From Urechis unicinctus (taxonomy: Eukaryota > Annelida > Polychaeta > Xenopneusta > Urechidae): a stretch of DNA of 64,000 bases. Positions 44,201 to 62,900 of this stretch are shown here, piece by piece. The DNA is taken from the NCBI GenBank assembly GCA_034190875.2, contig CM067343.1:40922616-40986615 (forward strand), read 5' to 3'. The notes beneath the pieces were generated by a model. It saw only the letters and a list, made by a program, of their open reading frames with translations. It was not told where the DNA came from and did no database searches. The first letter of the stretch is position 1. Each line of letters opens with the position of its first letter. A program made the position numbers and the translations under genes.

Positions 44201-45035
44201 ATTGTATAAGTACCAGGCATAGATCGGAAACAAACACTATAATATGTATACGAACTCCATTATGATGGATGTTATTATATCCGTCTTAGGTGGCCTTTAT
44301 TTTAATCTTTGCAAAATGATAAAACGAATGACTTATTGGTCAATATTATCCTGCAACTGTAATTGATAACCGACGCGGCTTTATAACTTGACGCTAGCGG
44401 TTGCTATCATGGGGTGGCAGCAATTCATGCTGAGCGCTGATCAGTTTGCTGTAATAATTATAAGGCTAACTATCATAACATTATCTCTGCAGGCCTTCTT
44501 TTCCATGCGGATGCCATACACTTGAGTAGCTATGAGTAGTTAGTACGATATCCGGTTATGTGATTTTATTGGTTGCATCTATAATGGAGATGATCACAAT
44601 GTAGTAGTGAGCTCTCCAAAGAAATGTCTGATGTTGAAACGTACGTGCGGGTCCAAAATAAAAATGGCGCCGATCCCTATATCATGCATAATGTATACAA
44701 GGAGACCGTTTCTCTGGTACTTAAAAAGATTTTTTATAGGCTCGGCCGGACACCTCACATTCATGAACAATCGTCATTGAAAGATTGTCTGTCAAGAATA
44801 AACCTTTTATAAACATATGCAACAGCTTTAATGTCTCCGTTGCTTCCAAACGCATATACTCTTTGCGAATGCGCTACAATTAGCTTCTATTTCAACTTGT
44901 ATTAGCGAATCAATCACAAATGTTGTCAAGGGAAATCAATCACATCTCTTCCTGATTAACAGACCTGTACCAAGTGACGTGCATGAACTGGTGATTGCAC
45001 GTGCATTGTCAAATGATATATTCAAAGCCAGGACG
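41235..45035 (+). repeat. Block C, copy 3
   Basis: Third direct copy (see 33578-38945 for matched words). The last clear match is the GTGCATGAAC...GTCAAAT.AAATATTCAAA-type text ending near 45028, some 75 bp before a 129-bp TA tract. The 62-codon frame at 44624-44812 is not kept in copy 2. Confidence 0.85.
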
Positions 45036-45084
45036 GGGCTTCAGATATTGGAAGATCGAGGTAAAATAACCTGTATTAAGCCAA

Positions 45085-47312
<2,228 letters not shown>

Positions 47313-47329
47313 TAGTATAGTTAGTTAGT

Positions 47330-47415
<86 letters not shown>
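47313..47415 (-). repeat. (TAAC)n 3' tail of the RTE LINE
   Basis: On the + strand this reads as about 25 units of GTTA. On the element's own (-) strand it is a (TAAC)n run that begins right after the last coding text (a frame ending EDIISLN and a stop). RTE-family LINEs are known to end in short tandem repeats instead of poly(A), so I assign this tract to the element. Confidence 0.85.
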
Positions 47416-47455
47416 GAGCGAGATGATGTCTTCAGCCGACGCCTTCTCGAGAAAC

Positions 47456-48992
47456 TCAGATGGTCGTCTTCCACGCATCCCGGTCCAGCATCAGCGTCCT
47501 AAGTTCAGATGTTTCCTGTTGTGTTGCGTCCTTCTTCAGCTGAACTACGAATGTAATTCTCCTCCTGCCCTTGCTTCTCATTCCGTCAATGGGTTCCAAG
47601 AGAAAAAGGGGGCTCACAGCTAGCTCTGGGTGGCGGACACAGTGGTCAGCAAGCCTCATCCTTCGTTCCCTGATCTTAACAGTTACCCTTGGTAGGGCAG
47701 GTAGAGCTGGGAGTTTGGCATATGGTCTTCCCAGTCACATCAAGGGCCATCCTTAGCACGTCCATATCTCGGCTCCATACAAGTACAGACTCAACTGTAG
47801 CAACGAACAGACGTCTCGTAATGTCATCATTGAGACCCGCTCTCCACAATCGTCTCAGGCCATGAAGGGCCCTCCATGCCAGGGCTCTCCTCGCTCTTAT
47901 CTCACTCTCAGTTGATCCTATGAGGACACCAAGGTATTTAAACTCTTCAATACCTCTAGGGGAGCGCCACTTTGGGTCTTGATGGTACTGCCCACTGAGT
48001 TGATTGTCATCACCTTTGTCTTCTTTGAGTTGAGCTGTAGGCCAACTCGACTACACTGAGGTCAACAGCTGCAAGCAGTTTTTGTGCCTGATCCACTGTG
48101 TCTGAGAGGAGACTGGTGTCATCAGCATATTCAAGGTCTGTAATCACTGCAGCTGGCACTCTCCTACCCCGCGCTTGGCAAGCGTTAAGCCTAGTTCTTC
48201 CTCCCTTACATTGATAGCACATCTCAAAGCATAATCCAGGACGAGCACAAACAAGAATGGTGCTAGTATGTCACCCTGCAGAACTCCAGCTGTGATTTCA
48301 AAGAGGTCTGTGGTATCATCTGGTGTAACCTCCTTAGCCCATGTCTTTTTGTAGCTTGCAGTGATTGCCATGACTACCTTCTCTGGAACACCATATGCTC
48401 GGAGGATCTCAATGAGCTTGCCTCGGTGTACATTGTCAAAAGCTTTCCTGAAGTCGATGAAGGTGATGACACACGACATGTTATTGTTCCTGACTCCTTC
48501 CAGTATTCGCCTCAGGGCAAGGATTTGCCCAGTTGTGGTTCTGTTTGGTCGGAAACCATTCTGCGAGTTTCTCAGAAGCGGTTCAAACACAGGGCGTATG
48601 CGAAAGACTGACCCCCGGTAGTTATCTGGTGAAGAGAGGTCACCGGATTGGGGTACTGGTATAATGTTAAGAGTAACCCACTGCTCAGGTAGCTCTCCCA
48701 ACTCGTAGGCTTTGTCAATAAGCGCCAGAACTGTGTTGTCTAGTGGGACAAACTTGAGCAGCTCGGGTGTTACACCGTCCTCACCACAACGTTTCCCCGT
48801 CTTGATGTTTGACTTTGCCTTCTGGTACTCCTTTAATGAGAAGGGACTATCAAGTATGGGCAAGTTGCTGAACACTAGGGCTACTTGTGTGTCCTCATCC
48901 ACTATCTCGGTAGGGTTCCCTAGCAGCTTCTTAAAGTGTGCATGCCATAGCAGCACCCTCTCCTCGGCGCTTAGGGCCTTGAGCTTGGCAGC
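47456..48992 (-). pseudogene. RTE LINE reverse transcriptase and C-terminal region, frameshifted
   Basis: Counting from Met at 48956: finger region with DNYRG (111-115), QNGFRPNRTT (132-141), motif A FIDFRKAFD (166-174), motif B GVLQGDILAPFLF (224-236). Between DNYRG and RIRPVFEPLL about 20 residues usual in this family seem absent, without loss of frame. A frameshift near 48160-48185 puts motif C (YADD, DNA 48118-48129) in another frame, and a second near 48030-48050 moves the thumb region (KYLGVLIGS near 47930, then ESEIRARRALAWRALHGLRR) again. The C-terminal part (HCVRHPELAVSPL...GRRRITFV, 47456-47659) is in a further frame. The set of motifs fits the RTE/RTE-X group (family knowledge). 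Confidence 0.9.
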
Positions 48993-48995
48993 TTA

Positions 48996-52260
<3,265 letters not shown>

Positions 52261-52430
52261 CTATAATATATAAATATATAAGTACATAGATATATGTATA
52301 TATATATTTAAATATACATATAAATATATATATATATATATTAATTTTATATATATATAAATATTTATTTAATATATGTATATGAATATTGATATATAGA
52401 TATAAATATAAATATTATATATTATATATA

Positions 52431-52504
<74 letters not shown>

Positions 52505-52530
52505 TGTATGCATATATATATATAAATGCA
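52261..52530. repeat. Irregular TA-rich region with (TA)n core
   Basis: TATAAATATA, TATGTATA and ATTTATATA words around a pure (TA)n at about 52433-52498. Confidence 0.95.
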
Positions 52531-53180
<650 letters not shown>

Positions 53181-53702
53181 GCAATACATAGATTATGTAC
53201 CATAGCATTTAAGTAGCCGTAGCACATGAATTTGGAACTATGTTAACCTTCATAGTCTATCGTTGTAGATCTGCATTAGTAATTTCAATTCAGATTTTGT
53301 GGCAGTCGTATAACATGGCTTTGTTATGAGCTGTATTGTTAATCGGCTATCGTAATTTATGACGAGACTGGTGGGCAGGATTAAGCGTTATTATAGTGCG
53401 ATATGTAGATCTAATTATATCTGCACAGTTGCTTACTCATCTTGGTTACCAGGGAATGTTCTCGGTTACTAGGGAGTAATGTTGTTCCCTTTTAGTCTGT
53501 TCTTGGTGAAGTGAATGCTGTGTGCTATTATCTCAACACCCTATCCCAACCGATTGGCTATGTTTTATCTGCCATGCCATTGCCTTCACCTCAGGATGCC
53601 TCCTCATGATGCATACCATCGGAATGCGTTGTATGGGGAGGTAGCTCTGGTATGGTTGATTATTCATTCCCTTATATGGAGACGGTTACGCCAATTCTGG
53701 CG

Positions 53703-53710
53703 TATATAAG
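53703..53710 (+). promoter_or_regulatory. TATA box of the putative LTR
   Basis: TATATAAG, about 220 bp into the putative LTR and 216 bp before AATAAA. This spacing is reasonable for a U3/R arrangement. Confidence 0.5.
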
Positions 53711-53802
53711 ACCCATAAAAACGCGCTTCCCCACAGAAGTTACACAGAAGTCTCACAGAAGTCAACAGTAGCCAGAAGTCAGAAGGAAGACAGCCAAACT
53801 CT

Positions 53803-53854
53803 AAAAGAGACTGACTCTCGTCAACTCCAAAAGAGACTGACTCTCGTCAACTTC
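53803..53854 (+). repeat. 26-bp tandem duplication inside the putative LTR
   Basis: Two adjacent 26-bp units starting AAAAGAGACTGACTCTCGTC differ at one base near the end. Upstream (53728-53790) shorter CAGAAGT words recur with the same clustering. Confidence 0.95.
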
Positions 53855-53918
53855 AAGAGAGGCTTTAAAAGAGACTCAATCACTTCTACCTTGTTTTCTG
53901 CTTGTGAATTTAATTAGA

Positions 53919-53924
53919 AATAAA
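53919..53924 (+). terminator. Polyadenylation signal of the putative LTR
   Basis: AATAAA about 48 bp before the CAACA end, in the position expected for the R region. Confidence 0.45.
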
Positions 53925-55989
53925 CCAACTTTGGTTTAAAACGGAGTCCTTAATCTACCTGTGCGCCAACAAACCGTTTTGGTAATTTGAAGTTAAACCG
54001 AACGCGCAATAGAAGAACAAATGATAATATCTAAGCCAAGGCGCGATAGACATCAGCATGAGTTATTTGCAGCCGGCATACTCGCAACCAATTTGGCATC
54101 GTAAACATTATCTTACCGAATCAATTTATATTCGACATTCCTGAGCGCCATCGGGGTATCGTCGAAGGGAAACTGTTGTGGTTCTGAAACTCGATATTCG
54201 CAGTAATACCGTCACCAGATTTTTTGTCTTTATTTATACACTTTGATACTGATAATTGAGGAAGCCAACAAACCTAGCTATAAAGAAATATTAAACATGG
54301 ACGTCATTGTTATATTGTTCACTTACAGCATTGGATGCTATAAACTTGTTCAATGAAAGAAGAAAGCTTTTACGTATCAAATCAATATCCCCAGTGAGTC
54401 AGTGTCTCTTGACTGTAAAGCGTTGAGGCTCAAATCATAGGCAACGAGAACATTCTCCTTTTGCTGTGCTAACCCAGGAAAGCATTAACCCGCCCCATGA
54501 CTTCTTATTGCTCTTTGTGGCTATTTGAATTTACTCTTAACTACGTTACAACCACACAAAACCGTACCCATGTAATCAAACATCCTACTGTAGTCTGGTA
54601 TTTGCTCATATAAGATCAAGCTAAACCGCTTTTGCCAACCTGCCCCTGTAAGTAGTGCCACGACATGCATTTTGTATGGATGCTCCAAGACTGCCCGAGG
54701 AAAATAGGGTTTTTAATATATTCAGCGGTAAAGATGTTCTCGCAAATGTACGAGTATCTCGTAGCAGACAATGCTTCAACAAATACTGGGATCATTATTG
54801 GCTTCGCATTGGGGCACAGATATGTAGATCAATAGAATTGAGCCGCAATTTGCACTACCGAATCAATCAACTATGATGAGCCAGACATACTGAAGAAGTA
54901 AAGTATAGTCCCTTGTACCTACCTTGTTTAGTTATGTACCAAAGTTCATTTGAGTAAGATTTTATTGACATTAAAGTGGTCCGATTAATGAACTTCGATA
55001 TATGTAAACTGTGAAGCTATCTTATATAGGCTATTGTCAATTTCCAAGCCTAAGGCTTGATTTGGTATTAAACTGAACCTTGAAAAACTCCGTCGAATAT
55101 ATGTAGCTCTTTACTCACGTTAGATATTTTTGAAACTATGAGCCAAGCTTATATTGTGTAGTGGCTTTATGCAATCAATGTGCGATCATGATCAACGCAT
55201 TAAAAGACGAGACCCTGGCTCAATTGGGCATTTATAATAAATAATAAGTCTAGTTTGCGTATAATATAGTTTCATACGTCTGATCTGTTTATGTTGTGTT
55301 CATTGACCTAAATATTTGCATATGCGAAGTACGATATGAAGTATATTTATCTTTAAAACCAAGCAGTAAGTAATGACTCGCTTCCTTAACATGTCGCTGC
55401 TTGGTACAAGTATTTAGGATTGCATGTAAGGGGTCGTGAATTGCGCCTTATCCATAAAATTTTATCGATTTGGCCGATTAGTTAACACGTTGTTTGCTGC
55501 CATGTTGTTTATCAGCCTTCAGCTAACCACCACCTCCCGTTGAAGTTTTGGAAGTTGTTCCCTAAAAAATATCCCTGTTGATTCAAATATAAAATCATGG
55601 AAAATACTTTTTACAAGCAATTTGAGCAATAGCAACAACAATTGCACGGGCTAAACTAGGGAGTACTATTAATAATTTGACGATCTATATATTGTGCCAG
55701 ATAAGCCATAAAATAGCCCGCGCCGTGATTTCGTGGAATCTGATTAACTCGTAAAATACACAACACAAGAGGTAGACATCCAAGATTGCCCGTTGGATCG
55801 CCGTAAAAAGAGCAATCTATCCTCACCTGGCTTTATTTACTTTATCAGCCATTTGCTCCAGACTATTTATTTCGTCATCCTCTGGATTGCATGTGTTATT
55901 CGTCCTGATATACAGAATGAATAATCCAAATCAAATTTGCATTGGAGGCTGTTGAATACAAACGGTTTTGTGTATAGACGCAATTTTGA

Positions 55990-56225
55990 ATCTCAATGCT
56001 AGTTGCTTTCTTCTCAATAATCAACGATAGGAAAGGCAAATTTAATCCTCCAAAGTAAGGCTAAAGTTTGTCACAGATGTAGAGTGTTTACTGTTGATGC
56101 GGTCTGAAGCTATTAAGCCGATGGTTCAGGTCAGAATTTAATATTAGTCTTTGCTTGATCTGACTCTTAACGGTCGGATGTGAACAAGATTAATGGATGT
56201 TTGTGGCGGTGGTTTTACAGATGGC
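55990..56225 (+). repeat. Sub-repeat R4, copy 4
   Basis: At the block A position that corresponds to the 14.57 kb copy. Contains GATGGTTCAGGTCAGAATTT, AATATTAGTCTTTGCTTG, TTAATGGATGTTTGTGGCGG and GGTTTTACAGATGGCTG. Confidence 0.8.
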
Positions 56226-58199
56226 TGCATCCCAGCAATATTAGTTTCACTGAATCCCAACTGATCGCCAAATGACAATATTTTCTGACCCATTGGATCG
56301 CCTTTAGCATTTGTATAGCCGGCATCATGGTGGCTTCTTCGTTATTCTTACCCCCTAATGTGTTGCCTATCTCCGGCGTGCAGTTGCGCGGATAATGGTT
56401 TGTCGATCGGTGTATAATTGAACCGATGGACAAGTTGGAGATTTGAATGGGAAATATATATATACACTACTTGCTGGGGGTTGGGTGTATTTCTAGGTTT
56501 AGTTCCGGCCACATATAAGCAAATTACCCCATCTTATTTTATCCTTGGTAATAAACCATCCGTATATCGGATACTTATCTGGCTTAGAGAAGCTATCAAA
56601 AATCAATATTTGAATGTTAACCCGAATTTTATTGTTTCCGGATATTGATATAGCTTCATCTTAGTAAGTGTCTCAGTGAATTTAATGCCTCGTTAACTCT
56701 GTTGTCTTGCAATTTATGATGGAGATTGACGTTTACCTGACTACTTGATAAAGCACAATACTGGTTAAACTACATGGCGTTATATGAGATTTTCCCAGCC
56801 AAATGAATGTTTCCAATTTTAGCTTAAAGCCTTTATAGCATTGAAGAGTGAGATTCCCACAGCAGGGAAGAATGAAACTGCTGTAGAACACTACTGTACT
56901 ATTAATATCTCTTATAGAATAGAAATTTACCTATTATTATTTTCTACAGAAACTTTGGCTTTAACCAAGCGCCTCAAGTGCCTAATCAAGCGGCCATTGT
57001 GCAACCTATTACGCTATTTTCGACTTTCAAGACGAGGCATCTGTTCAATCTTGTTTGCCAAAATCCGTCTGGAGCAGAGAAGACGGCATTTCCGCCTTGC
57101 CAATCTGCTTTGTCTTTTATGGGGTTCATACTGCGATGTCAATTGTTAAAAGAGTAGTTAAAATGCAGTTTTAGAAGCCAAATCTGCTTAGCAATCTCCC
57201 AGTCCGCAGTTGCATTGCCGTTGCTGAAAGATAAATCGGGTTTATGTATTTGTTGCAACAAGCAATCAGTATAGTTTTCTACATAACACATCAAACAATA
57301 TGCATGAATGGTCCAACTGTTACAATTATAGCACACATTTGTCAAAGACTGCTGCATTTAAAAATATCTCTTGATTTTGTTAATAAAGACTTTACAATAC
57401 AGAAAGCAACTAAATAAATTATGTTTGATAGGAATCATATTCTCAACTTTAACGCGAAACGTGAAGTACCTCAATGTTCAGCTTCACTACTTTGCACGAA
57501 TCCTGGAACAGCCATGAGTGATAGTTGACATGCATGCTCTTGAGACAGTACCTGCTCATTCAACTGTGGGCATTTTGATGGGCGTATGGGAATAAATGGC
57601 GATATATCCTTATTTGGCATTCGGCTTTGTCGTAAGGATTTGTCGGGTAAGGCTAAAATTTTACCTCTTTGTTATTGCCACCTATATGACATCATAAAAA
57701 ATATAGAAAAAGTGTGAATGAAAATAAGACGAGCTTCAATTCCTAGCATTGTTGCATTGGTTACAAGTAGAATTATGCATTGTTATGTTTTGAAATTAGG
57801 CGCATAGAGATATTGGTATGATACATTGTGTTTTAATGCAATTGCACTGGTTGTGCTGCTGCATTACGTGACGCTATAAGTAGAACAATTGTTTCTGCGT
57901 GGATGCACAATGAGCAACCAGAATTAGCCATCAACGGGTGCTCGACAGCAAGTAAAAAGAATTTTTGTTCTTTAATCACACGTGTACGTGTACGGACCAT
58001 CCTTAGACCTTGCGCTTTCGAGTAGCATTATATGTGTCTTCGTAATCACAACTGGTGCCACCTGTTTTGTTTTCGGCTTTGTTAAAGCGACGTCAGCTGT
58101 TCTGGTTCATGCTTCGTAAATTGCATCCGTACACCTAAATAGACTACTACGATTTGCGTTCAGGTGTGGTCACAACCTGGTAACATATCGATTTCTTAG

Positions 58200-59999
58200 G
58201 TGTTTACACTAGCATGCAGTCGTCATCTTTATACCAGGGATATTCCTTGTGACAGAGCGACAAAGTGGATCACGTCAGTTGTTACGATAGTGTCAGTTAT
58301 TTTAGAGCCTAAGATTAAATTTAAGTAACCGTGTTATGTCTAAGATGAAGCCAGTTCCCGCGGCTCAGGGGTAAACTGCGTCATAGTTTTGCATCGTAGT
58401 AAAAAGAGCCGATTTGGCTTAATTTAGTTGCCTCGTTGGTCACTTATGTCATTATTTGGAAGATGGTAACATATATTTGACGGAAATGATAATGATGTCT
58501 TCTGTATACATCCACTATAGGTCTTTTTGCGGTGCACGAATGTCATTCACATTTGTGTCTTCTAATGTTGAATATGGTTTGTCGGAAAACCATGTAACAT
58601 AGCGATATAAATGTATACAACGGCACGCACAAAATAGCAAAGAGATCGGACCAATTGGACCAATCAATTTCAATACCACTTGATTTGTGCTGAGAGCACA
58701 TACTATATCTAGCTTGCTACAACTACTTTTTATATGTTGCTGCTTATGAGCGGTTTGAAAATAGCAGCGACACTTTTGTTTATATCTTACCTGCTGCCAA
58801 CAATCGGTTTTTTCAATGGCTTCTTGCCATGCGCCGATGTGGCATTTTCATCAAAACGAACATTAGCATTGATGTGTTCTACATGTAAATCGATGCAACG
58901 AACTGTTTATCTTAACGTAATTAAATATATCATAAATATACGACTTTAATTACAACAATTGCCTGTTCCAACCTGAACAAATCAAAAAAAAAAAAATGGC
59001 ATTGCGACATATGGCGCATTGTTAAAGGGGTCTCGTAGCATGCATAATCGCAAGTAACAAACAATTTGAACAAAAAATTCAAAAACACCCCAACGGCAAA
59101 TATATCTTGATTGACAACTGTCGAAACAGGAAAACAATGAGAAGAACATAAACAATACGTTTGATTTTGAAGTGATTATAATCATCAAGATCTTCATCAA
59201 TCAATTTCCTTGTCAGTCTTCGTTGAAAAACCGATTTGCATATGTTCTTTTTTAGTTGTAAATTGCAGGGGATGCTTAAGTCGCAGCATTTCATCACCAG
59301 TTGTCTTCGTGTTTATTTTAGAGCCATTTTCAGAGCCCATTTGGGACAAGCTCTCCTGATCGTTGTTTTTCACGTATTTTCTGTATTGTTTGATGAAAGA
59401 TTAATTACAGCCAAGAACAAAACAGGGTGTCGGCAGGTACGAATGTAAGGAATAGAATAGTGAATCATATGTATAGACCTTCCATGTCACGGCGCATATG
59501 GATTAGGGCCAATACTGTAGAAACACATAAAAAATCATTGAATTTGACGTTGTCTACTGTCAATTTTTCATTTCACACGGTGCCTAACACAAGCGTGTCC
59601 GAGTGGTACAGTAGATTATCATCACAAAACCCTAACACGTTTTCCACACTTAAGTATACAATACTATGCTTAGATGTATGATGTAAGTTTAAACCAAATA
59701 TTGATTAAAACCCCAAAAACATACCCCTGATCAAGCCTTCAAGAACACCAGGAAAACCCTCCAGTGTGGAAATACTCAATCATTAATTGCGTATCACTTT
59801 TATTCGTATATATTTTACTGCTAATATTTTGGTTCTCCAACTGCACGCCCTATAACTTGATCCGGACTAGCGCACTAACATACAATGCACATTGGCTTTC
59901 TAGCTAGAACCTGAACATGTAAGGATAGCCCGAAAATGCACATTGTTTGTATGCATCCCGAAGACATCCCGAGGAATGTGTTCGAAGTGTAAAAATTTC
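58200..59999. other. Extra segment inside block A copy 3
   Basis: About 1.8 kb lacking a counterpart at the matching point of copy 1 (between ~15.97 and 16.41 kb, where copy 1 instead has R4 copy 2). It contains an A13 run at 58984-58996, a hydrophobic 71-codon + strand frame at 58734-58949 with no known motif, and a stray piece of a later part of block A (next entry). Confidence 0.5.
59490..59860 (+). repeat. Out-of-order fragment of block A
   Basis: TTTCACACGGTGCCTAACAC near 59570 matches the CTTCACACAATGCCTGACAC text near 63368 and CTTCACACGATGCCTGAAAC near 27331. Then AATACTATGCTTAGATGTAT near 59658, CCCTGATCAAGCCTTCAAGA near 59725 and TATTTTGGTTCTCCAACTGC near 59825 match 17.31-17.51 and 63.65-63.85 kb. 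It lies ~4 kb before the collinear copy of the same text, so this part was duplicated locally. Confidence 0.7.
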
Positions 60000-62900
60000 A
60001 TATTAATTTATCTCCGTGTATAATTCTGATCTGAACTATCGAAGCTAAATAATGCTAGGTTCATTGCGATATCATTCGGAACATCTTATCGAATTGCACT
60101 GTCACTGCTGATTACATGACTCAATTCATGATTGGATGAAATCCAGGCGTTTAGGTTAACAAATAACTAACATGTGATAGTAATTCACATCATAATTGCA
60201 TGTTGCAATAATTTCGTCAATCGCTGGCATAACAATTGTTACGACATGAAGTCATCCCTACAAGTACAGCCATTTGAATTTACAGCGATTACAAAACCTC
60301 TTTAATTTTAATAGAAGAGCTGGTTAAGCTGATGAAAAAAACAGGAAATCAATTGAAATTACTGAAGGTTCATCGTGGTTCGGGAATTAGACGACTGAAC
60401 CTAAAATAGCTACGAGCTATCCTATGACAATACATTACGTATATTGGTGTGGTATTTATGCTAAAAAACGACCTGCCCAATGCAAGTCTGCATGATCAGA
60501 CCATTGCATTTACTTTGGCTGTGTTTTCGAATGGTACGATTGCAATGATTACACAACTGTTGTTTGACATATATATTCCGGGTTGTTAATATGATATCAA
60601 ACGTTCTAATTTGTTTTAATAAAGTGCAACCATGTTACATGAATTTTAGACTTCTGGTTAGGCAATAACTATTTAACACTCGTAACATTATGTAACTTTA
60701 CATGCATGATCTTTTGCGGGAAAGATACAGCAACTATAGATTTGCAAAATATTAACTACAAGATTACTTAACATGCAAGACGACTTATAAATTATCAATG
60801 ACAAACTAAGCAAGTTAATGTTAATATAAATATGACAAATATCAGATGGTTACGATATTTAGATATAAATTTTTAGCTCCATCGTCTTTTGAAAGACAGA
60901 GAGTTCAGGGTATATATCAGTGCACAATAATCCCGTCATACAGTGTCGAACAAAAGACCCTCTAATGGTTCCGCAGAATCACGTCCCAGCTCCCCGGACT
61001 GGAAGTGGTAGAAGCATAAAATAATTGCCACATATATGGCGCTAGCAGGTAACCTTATGGTTCAGGACACGTGACCATACCGCCTGGGATATCGCTTTAG
61101 CGCTTGCAAAAATTATTCTTATCCTTTTATGATTATGTTGGTGTGTATATACACAATGAGTCCTTTCGGTCTTCACGTGAATTAATTTTAAGCAAGCATG
61201 AAACACCTGCGAATAACACTGTCAAGTAGTTTGGGACTGCATAAGTCTGATGCAATTATTTGGCTAGAATGCCGAAACGTAAATAACCCTTATCAATTGT
61301 TCCCATAGATATGTGGACTGCTGATTGCTGTTGTTCATTTGTTTTCGTTGAAGTTAACATAATACTGGCTGTTATTGCCTTTAGAATGGATCTCATTTAC
61401 TAAGTTATTCTGATACAAAAAGAAATACAGGAAACTTGACACTAAACCATGAGTTCGTGTCGAACTGTGAGGATACTTGCACCGACAACTTTTTAGTTCA
61501 GAGCAATCGATTGCCTATAATTTTTCTCTAATGCATATCGTCAAGTTCTTAGGTTTCAACCGTACATATTTATTATTCAATTTGGTTGTTTAGAAGTTCT
61601 ACATGTTTGATACATACTTGTTTATTGATAGGCGTTCCATGAACATTATCTAATAATATTGACCTACGCTTTTTATCTTGCGTTGACGGAATATATTTCT
61701 ATTTCCGCGCCGTAGTTGTCAATGACGAAACGTTTATTGATATTTCAATTAAGTGATTGTATATAATCGGATAATTCATTTACTTGGACCGATAAATTTA
61801 TCTTAAGAGAAAACCGTTGATGTATTATGTTTTAATGATTATCATCGGATATAAGAACCGGTCTAATCTCAGTTTCTAAGAATATAATATTTACAGGTTG
61901 GCTTTTTAGATACTGTTACATAATAAAGTTTATATCCAGTCATTGTTTGCTGTGTACCCATTCAAAGGAGGTGGGGATGCAAACTGTCACTATTTTCCCC
62001 ATATGAAAATGAATTACGTAAGCTACGCACAGTGGTTATTCTGTCCATCAATACTATTCATATATCTAATCATCTCAGGATTCTTGAGCAGCTGGACAAA
62101 TTGTAATTGTGTCCAGATAAGGCATAACGTAAGCAGCACTATTCTGCAACAATGTTCTGTGAAACCTCTGTACTAGAATAAATCTACAGTGGACGTACTG
62201 TCAAGCTTCCCGAATGGTTTATCTATACTGGAAATGGTGGATAATGGAATTATATGCAGCCCAGTCAGTGGCGTGTTTCGCATATGAATAGGAGGGTCGT
62301 TGCATGCCATCTCAATTGAGTGTCTCCTGCCACATCAACAGCGCATTTGCGAGCCTTCATTGTTCCTCGCGGAACAAGTCAATAGATCACACAGTCCAAT
62401 GTTTACCAACGCTATTGGTGACACTTCCCAAAGCTGCATGTATATAAGTCACACAAGCTAAAGGCACTTTTTGGCAAAGTGTATTTAAGCTAACGTTTGA
62501 ACCTGATAGTGAGTGTGTATTGCTTGGTGCGATGTTATGTCAGCTGGTGTTCAAACGAAGCTAGCTACAGAGAAGCATTAGAGTATTTGAGTCAGTCTTT
62601 ATATCCATTCGGAAAAAATGGCAGATCACGTTGGCCACCTTAAAACAATGCAGTCTCGTGTGCTTTTGTCTGTCTATTTAGTACACAAGGGTGTCAGCTT
62701 AACGTTAATGAAGTATAAACTCCGTATATTTCACTTGCCGCGGCGATTGTTCAGCTGTTATCATTGAAACCCCACCCCCACTTTAACGACCATTAATTGT
62801 ATAGAACATTTGCAACCATATAATTGTCCTAATGCGTTAATGTAATTGAAATAGAAGAATGACATTTGCATGACAGTGCATGCTATGACAATTTACATAA

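Larger units (their letters stand above)
53480..53971 (+). mobile_element. Probable LTR (solo or with a short internal remnant), ~492 bp
   Basis: Begins TGTTG and ends CAACA, the short inverted ends typical of LTRs. Inside, in the right order, are a TATA box (TATATAAG, 53703-53710), a following transcribed-type region with short tandem repeats, and a polyadenylation hexamer (AATAAA, 53919-53924). The corresponding part of block A copy 1 (about 12.70-12.85 kb) has no such sequence, so it is an insertion. A TGGTAATTTGAAG word 8 nt past the end could be a primer-binding site remnant. I see no matching target-site duplication and no gag-pol text, so family and exact ends are uncertain. Confidence 0.55.

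Noticed and set aside
47313-47415. (GTTA)n considered as an interstitial telomere-like repeat
   Set aside because: The unit is a perfect 4-mer, and the tract sits exactly at the 3' end of a LINE whose family uses tandem-repeat tails. The LINE explanation is sufficient.
58734-58949. 71-codon frame with signal-peptide-like start
   Set aside because: Short, no domain, lies in an extra segment of block A copy 3; chance is the simplest explanation.
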